Below, piece after piece: positions 61,321 through 64,000 of a DNA stretch of 64,000 bases. Every line of letters starts with the position of its first letter. Position 1 is the stretch's first letter. The notes beneath the pieces are model-generated. The model searched no databases. It had not been told where the DNA came from and saw only the letters and a program-made list of their open reading frames with translations. The stretch comes from Aeromicrobium endophyticum (lineage in GTDB: Bacteria; Actinomycetota; Actinomycetes; Propionibacteriales; Nocardioidaceae). The position numbers were made by a program, and so were the translations under genes. The stretch lies in contig NZ_QUBR01000001.1 in NCBI RefSeq assembly GCF_003586285.1, forward strand, positions 1,977,373 through 2,041,372. Direction: 5' to 3'.

Positions 61321-62676
61321 ATGCACAACGTTGACGCTGTCGACGTGTCTGGAGCAGGGCTCGCACTCGTCGATCTCGACGACGGCTCGTTGCTCGCCAT
61401 GGCACGTTCGGGCAGCTCCGAGGCCTACGCCGCGCTCTTCTCGCGGTACAGCTACGCAGCCCACCGGCTCGCTCGCCACCTCGGGCAGAAGGAGGACTCC
61501 GACGACGTCGTCTCGGAGGCGTTCGCGCAGGTCCTCGACCTGCTGGGGCGTGGCAAGGGCCCCGAGACGGCGTTCCGTGCGTATCTCTTCACGACGGTCC
61601 GCCACGAGTGCGCCCGCCGGGCCAAGGCGCGCAAGCGCGTCGTGCCCACCGACGACCTGCAGCAGATCGATACACCCGTGGCCTTCGGCAACGGCAACCT
61701 GGACGACTTCGAGCGCTCGGCCATCCGCTCGGCCTACGAGTCGCTGCCTGCGCGCTGGCGGACGGTCCTGTGGCACCTCGACGTCGAGGGACGCAAGCCG
61801 CACGAGCTCGGTCCGCTGCTCGACCTGTCGCCCAACAGCGTCTCGGCGCTGGTCTACCGGGCCCGGGCGGGTCTGCGCGAGGCCTACCTGCAGCAGCACG
61901 TCAAGGACGAGCAGCCCGGAGACAGCCGCACCTGCTCCGAGCACCGGGCCAAGCTCTCGGCCTTCGTGCGACGCACCGCGTCGGCGCGCGACCAGGAGCG
62001 CGTCCACACCCATCTCGAGTCGTGCGGCGACTGCATGGCGATCTACCTCGACCTCCAAGAGGTCAACCGCGAGGTCGGTCTCGTCTCCGGCACGACCGTC
62101 GTGCTGGGCGCGGTGGGTCTCTCGCTGGCCTCGGTAGGTGCGCATCTCTCCGTGCTGCTCAAGGCCGTGCTCGCCGTGCTCGTGCCTCCGGCGGCGGCTG
62201 CCGCGATCGCCTCGGCGGCCATCATCAGCATCCCCTCGGGCGCACCCGATCCGGCGCGGTTCTCGCTGGCCAGCGTCGACACCGGATCATCCGACCGCGG
62301 CGCGACCGAGCAGTCCCATACCCCGGCCGTTGAACCGCGCGCCGAGGCACCTCGCTCCGGCACGGCGACGTCCGCGGCGACGTCGCCGGCGCGCCCGGTG
62401 GTCTCGCAGGCCCAGCGACCGGCCGCTGCGGCCGCCCCCGAGACCGCAGCACCGACGGTCCCGGCCGCGACCAGGCCGGCGGCGAAGATCCCGCCGGCGC
62501 CGACCGCCGCGCCGGGCGTCCCGGTCCCGTCCGTCGTCCCCCAGGTCGGCGTCCGCATCGACACGCCCACGTCGCCCGACGGCGTCGCCGCACCGCGGCT
62601 CACGGCGAACGTCGGGGCGCTCGAGCTGACGGTGGGCGGGTCCGACGGGCTCGTGTCGTTGTCCGCCGCCCAGTAG
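61321..62676 (+). CDS. ECF sigma factor fused to a zinc-finger anti-sigma-like domain and membrane anchor
   Basis: The 451-residue protein has sigma region 2 at about residues 30-100 (YAALFSRYSYAAHRLARHL, SDDVVSEAFAQVLDLL, FRAYLFTTVRHECARR) and region 4 at about 128-192 (SLPARWRTVLWHLDVEGRKPHELGPLLDLSPNSVSALVYRARAGLREAY). A zinc-finger anti-sigma-type motif follows (HLESCGDC: His231, Cys235, Cys238). One or two membrane helices lie at about 256-304, and the rest is an extracytoplasmic Pro/Ala/Thr-rich tail. The fusion implies a membrane-tethered, self-inhibited sigma factor. AGGGGA precedes the ATG at 61321. Its position suggests a role with surface-glycan genes. Confidence 0.85.
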   Translation: MHNVDAVDVSGAGLALVDLDDGSLLAMARSGSSEAYAALFSRYSYAAHRLARHLGQKEDSDDVVSEAFAQVLDLLGRGKGPETAFRAYLFTTVRHECARRAKARKRVVPTDDLQQIDTPVAFGNGNLDDFERSAIRSAYESLPARWRTVLWHLDVEGRKPHELGPLLDLSPNSVSALVYRARAGLREAYLQQHVKDEQPGDSRTCSEHRAKLSAFVRRTASARDQERVHTHLESCGDCMAIYLDLQEVNREVGLVSGTTVVLGAVGLSLASVGAHLSVLLKAVLAVLVPPAAAAAIASAAIISIPSGAPDPARFSLASVDTGSSDRGATEQSHTPAVEPRAEAPRSGTATSAATSPARPVVSQAQRPAAAAAPETAAPTVPAATRPAAKIPPAPTAAPGVPVPSVVPQVGVRIDTPTSPDGVAAPRLTANVGALELTVGGSDGLVSLSAAQ

Positions 62677-62789
62677 GAGTCCCGTTCGAAGGGGCGCGTC
62701 GGGCGTCGCCGGAAATCTGTTCGCACCTCGTCACGATCGGCGGTCAGGGTGCTCTTCCATGGTGAGACCGACGGAAGGACAGGGAGCCC

Positions 62790-63233
62790 GTGATCGATGC
62801 ACGACCCAGGTTCGACGTGGGCTACTCCAGCGGCGTGTTCGACATGTTCCACGTCGGCCACCTCAACCTCCTGCGCAGGGCTCGCACCCACTGCCGCCAC
62901 CTCGTGGTGGGCGTGGCCAGCGACGAGTACGTCGAGCACCTCAAGGGCAGGCCGTCGGTCGTGCCGTGCGACGAGCGCATCGACATCATCTCGGCCCTCG
63001 GCATCGTCGACGAGGTCGTGATCGACCGGTCCGAGGACAAGCTCGCGATGTGGCACCAGCGCCCCTTCGACGCGATCTTCAAGGGCAGCGACTGGCAGGG
63101 CACGCCCAAGGGCTACCGCCTCGAGCACGCCATGCAGAGCGTCGGCGCCGAGGTCGTCTACTTCCCGTACACCCGTCACACCTCCAGCTCGATGCTGCGC
63201 TCGTTCCTCACCGAGGGCGGGACGCTCGAATGA
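62790..63233 (+). CDS. TagD-like cytidylyltransferase (glycerol-3-phosphate cytidylyltransferase family)
   Basis: This 147-residue nucleotidyltransferase has the HxGH motif in FHVGHLNLLRRA (His21 to His24), KGSDWQGTPKG (about residues 107-117) and a variant of the RTxGISTT motif (RHTSSSMLRSFL, near residue 130). Length is that of TagD/GCT enzymes, which make CDP-glycerol, and of related CDP- or ADP-polyol enzymes. The substrate polyol is not certain. Its ATGA junction with the next gene (63230) ties it to a glycosyltransferase. It could supply the CDP-alcohol used by the phosphatidyltransferase at 56009. GTG start after AGGGAG. Confidence 0.88.
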   Translation: MIDARPRFDVGYSSGVFDMFHVGHLNLLRRARTHCRHLVVGVASDEYVEHLKGRPSVVPCDERIDIISALGIVDEVVIDRSEDKLAMWHQRPFDAIFKGSDWQGTPKGYRLEHAMQSVGAEVVYFPYTRHTSSSMLRSFLTEGGTLE

Positions 63234-64000
63234 GCGTGCGCGAGCCGCGCACGGAGGCCGTCGCGCCGCGTCCTCCCGGCGTCACGGCGGTCATCCCGAC
63301 GCACCGCCGGCCCCAGCGCATGCGTGAGGCGGTCGACAGCGTCGCGCAGCAGTCCTATCCCGGCGACATCGAGATCATCGTCGTGTTCGACGCGTGCGAC
63401 GTCGCGCTGCCCGATGTCGACCTGCCGGCCGGACGTGTCCTGCGCGGCATCCCCAACGACCGGGTGCGGGGCCTGGCCGGTGCCCGCAACAGCGGCATCG
63501 TGGCCGCCGAGCACGACTTCGTCGCCTTCCTCGACGACGACGACGTCTGGCTCGACGGCAAGCTCGAGGCGCAGATGGTGCTGTTCGACCAGCATCCCGA
63601 GGCCGGCCTGGTCGGCACGGCGATGCGGGTCGACGACGGGCGTGCGATGCACGACCGCCTCGCACCCAGCACGGTCGTGACCCACGCCGACCTGGTGCAC
63701 GACCGCATCGCGGGCCTCCACTCGAGCAGCTTCGTGTTCCGTCGCGACGTCCTCGACCGCATCGGGATGATCGACGAGCGGCTCCCCGGTGCCCACGGCG
63801 AGGACTACGACGTCCTGCTCACGGTCTCCCGCCTCGCGCCGGTACGCCTGGTCAACCGGCCCCTGGTCGCCGTGCGGTGGTCCGGCGACTCGTACTTCTA
63901 CGGGCACTGGGGTCCCTACGCCGAGGGACACGTCTACCTGCTCGACAAGCACGCCGACCTTCGCGCCGACGACTACGCCTACTCCCGCATCAGCTCGCAG
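63230..64000 (+). CDS. Glycosyltransferase family 2 protein, N-terminal part (cut by window end)
   Basis: The frame opens at the ATG at 63230, overlapping the cytidylyltransferase stop by 4 bases, and stays open to the last base, giving 257 residues. GT2 motifs are clear: GVTAVIPTHRRPQRMREAVDSVAQQ (about residues 18-42), IEIIVVFDACD, GLAGARNSGIVAAEHDFVAFLDDDDVWLDGKLEAQ (about 78-112, DDDD metal site) and GAHGEDYDVLLTVSRL (about 184-199, the acceptor-base ED region). It probably adds a sugar in the same surface-glycan pathway. The C-terminus is outside the window. Confidence 0.88.
   Translation, partial: MSVREPRTEAVAPRPPGVTAVIPTHRRPQRMREAVDSVAQQSYPGDIEIIVVFDACDVALPDVDLPAGRVLRGIPNDRVRGLAGARNSGIVAAEHDFVAFLDDDDVWLDGKLEAQMVLFDQHPEAGLVGTAMRVDDGRAMHDRLAPSTVVTHADLVHDRIAGLHSSSFVFRRDVLDRIGMIDERLPGAHGEDYDVLLTVSRLAPVRLVNRPLVAVRWSGDSYFYGHWGPYAEGHVYLLDKHADLRADDYAYSRISSQ

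Overview
The window is high-GC, densely coded chromosomal DNA from an actinobacterium. The lineage signs are a DUF3263 protein beside a LytR_C protein, a GroEL ending in a GGMGF tail, alanine dehydrogenase with a divergent Lrp/AsnC regulator, mycothiol-synthase-like twin GNAT proteins, frequent GTG starts and several apparently leaderless promoters. A member of the Nocardioidaceae (for example Aeromicrobium- or Nocardioides-like) is my best guess, but that is inference. I see no rRNA, tRNA, CRISPR array, insertion sequence or phage gene, so this looks like core and semi-accessory chromosome.

Layout. 1-8 kb: the end of an MFS drug exporter with its TetR regulator, a PaaX-family regulator divergent from an AidB-type acyl-CoA dehydrogenase, a RibD-like reductase, a GAF/SpoIIE phosphatase, FdhD and an NAD(P)-binding protein. 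8-21 kb: an AI-2E family permease, uracil-DNA glycosylase, three further MFS-type transporters, alanine dehydrogenase and its AsnC-type regulator, two acetyltransferases, a tandem pair of ASCH proteins, a PLP decarboxylase and an ABC-F ATPase. 21-30 kb: a 1442-residue secreted protein (phosphodiester glycosidase, metallophosphoesterase and collagen-like segment), trehalose synthesis genes otsA and otsB split around a Gfo/Idh oxidoreductase, a DUF3263 protein and a LytR_C protein. 30-42 kb: a SAM-I riboswitch in front of a threonine-synthase homologue and a MoaD/ThiS-type sulfur carrier, a cold-shock protein, a four-gene membrane/lipoprotein operon of unknown function, CIRCE-controlled groEL and a MetQNI methionine-type importer. 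42-53 kb: tryptophan 2,3-dioxygenase, an ABC-2 exporter pair, a left-handed beta-helix protein, a glycosyltransferase with a coiled-coil partner, a second glycosyltransferase, and a GAF regulator with aldehyde dehydrogenase plus DUF779. 53-64 kb: a surface-polysaccharide region with a secreted fibrinogen-like protein, a CDP-alcohol phosphatidyltransferase, an O-antigen-ligase-like protein, a flippase, a Wzz-like protein with a degenerate kinase domain, an ECF sigma factor fused to an anti-sigma-like domain, a TagD-like cytidylyltransferase and a glycosyltransferase cut by the window edge.

How the genes work together. The most interesting unit is 30.5-32.3 kb. A SAM-sensing leader should not control threonine synthesis, and the next gene encodes a thiocarboxylate-type sulfur carrier. 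Together they suggest sulfur-carrier-dependent homocysteine synthesis from O-phosphohomoserine, with methionine uptake genes 8 kb downstream. The carrier ends in Gly-Gly-Cys rather than Gly-Gly, so it would need trimming. Other notable points are four promoters placed so that the transcript should start at the ATG, three families of intergenic palindromic repeats, and a surface-polysaccharide operon that is translationally coupled to a putative adhesin.
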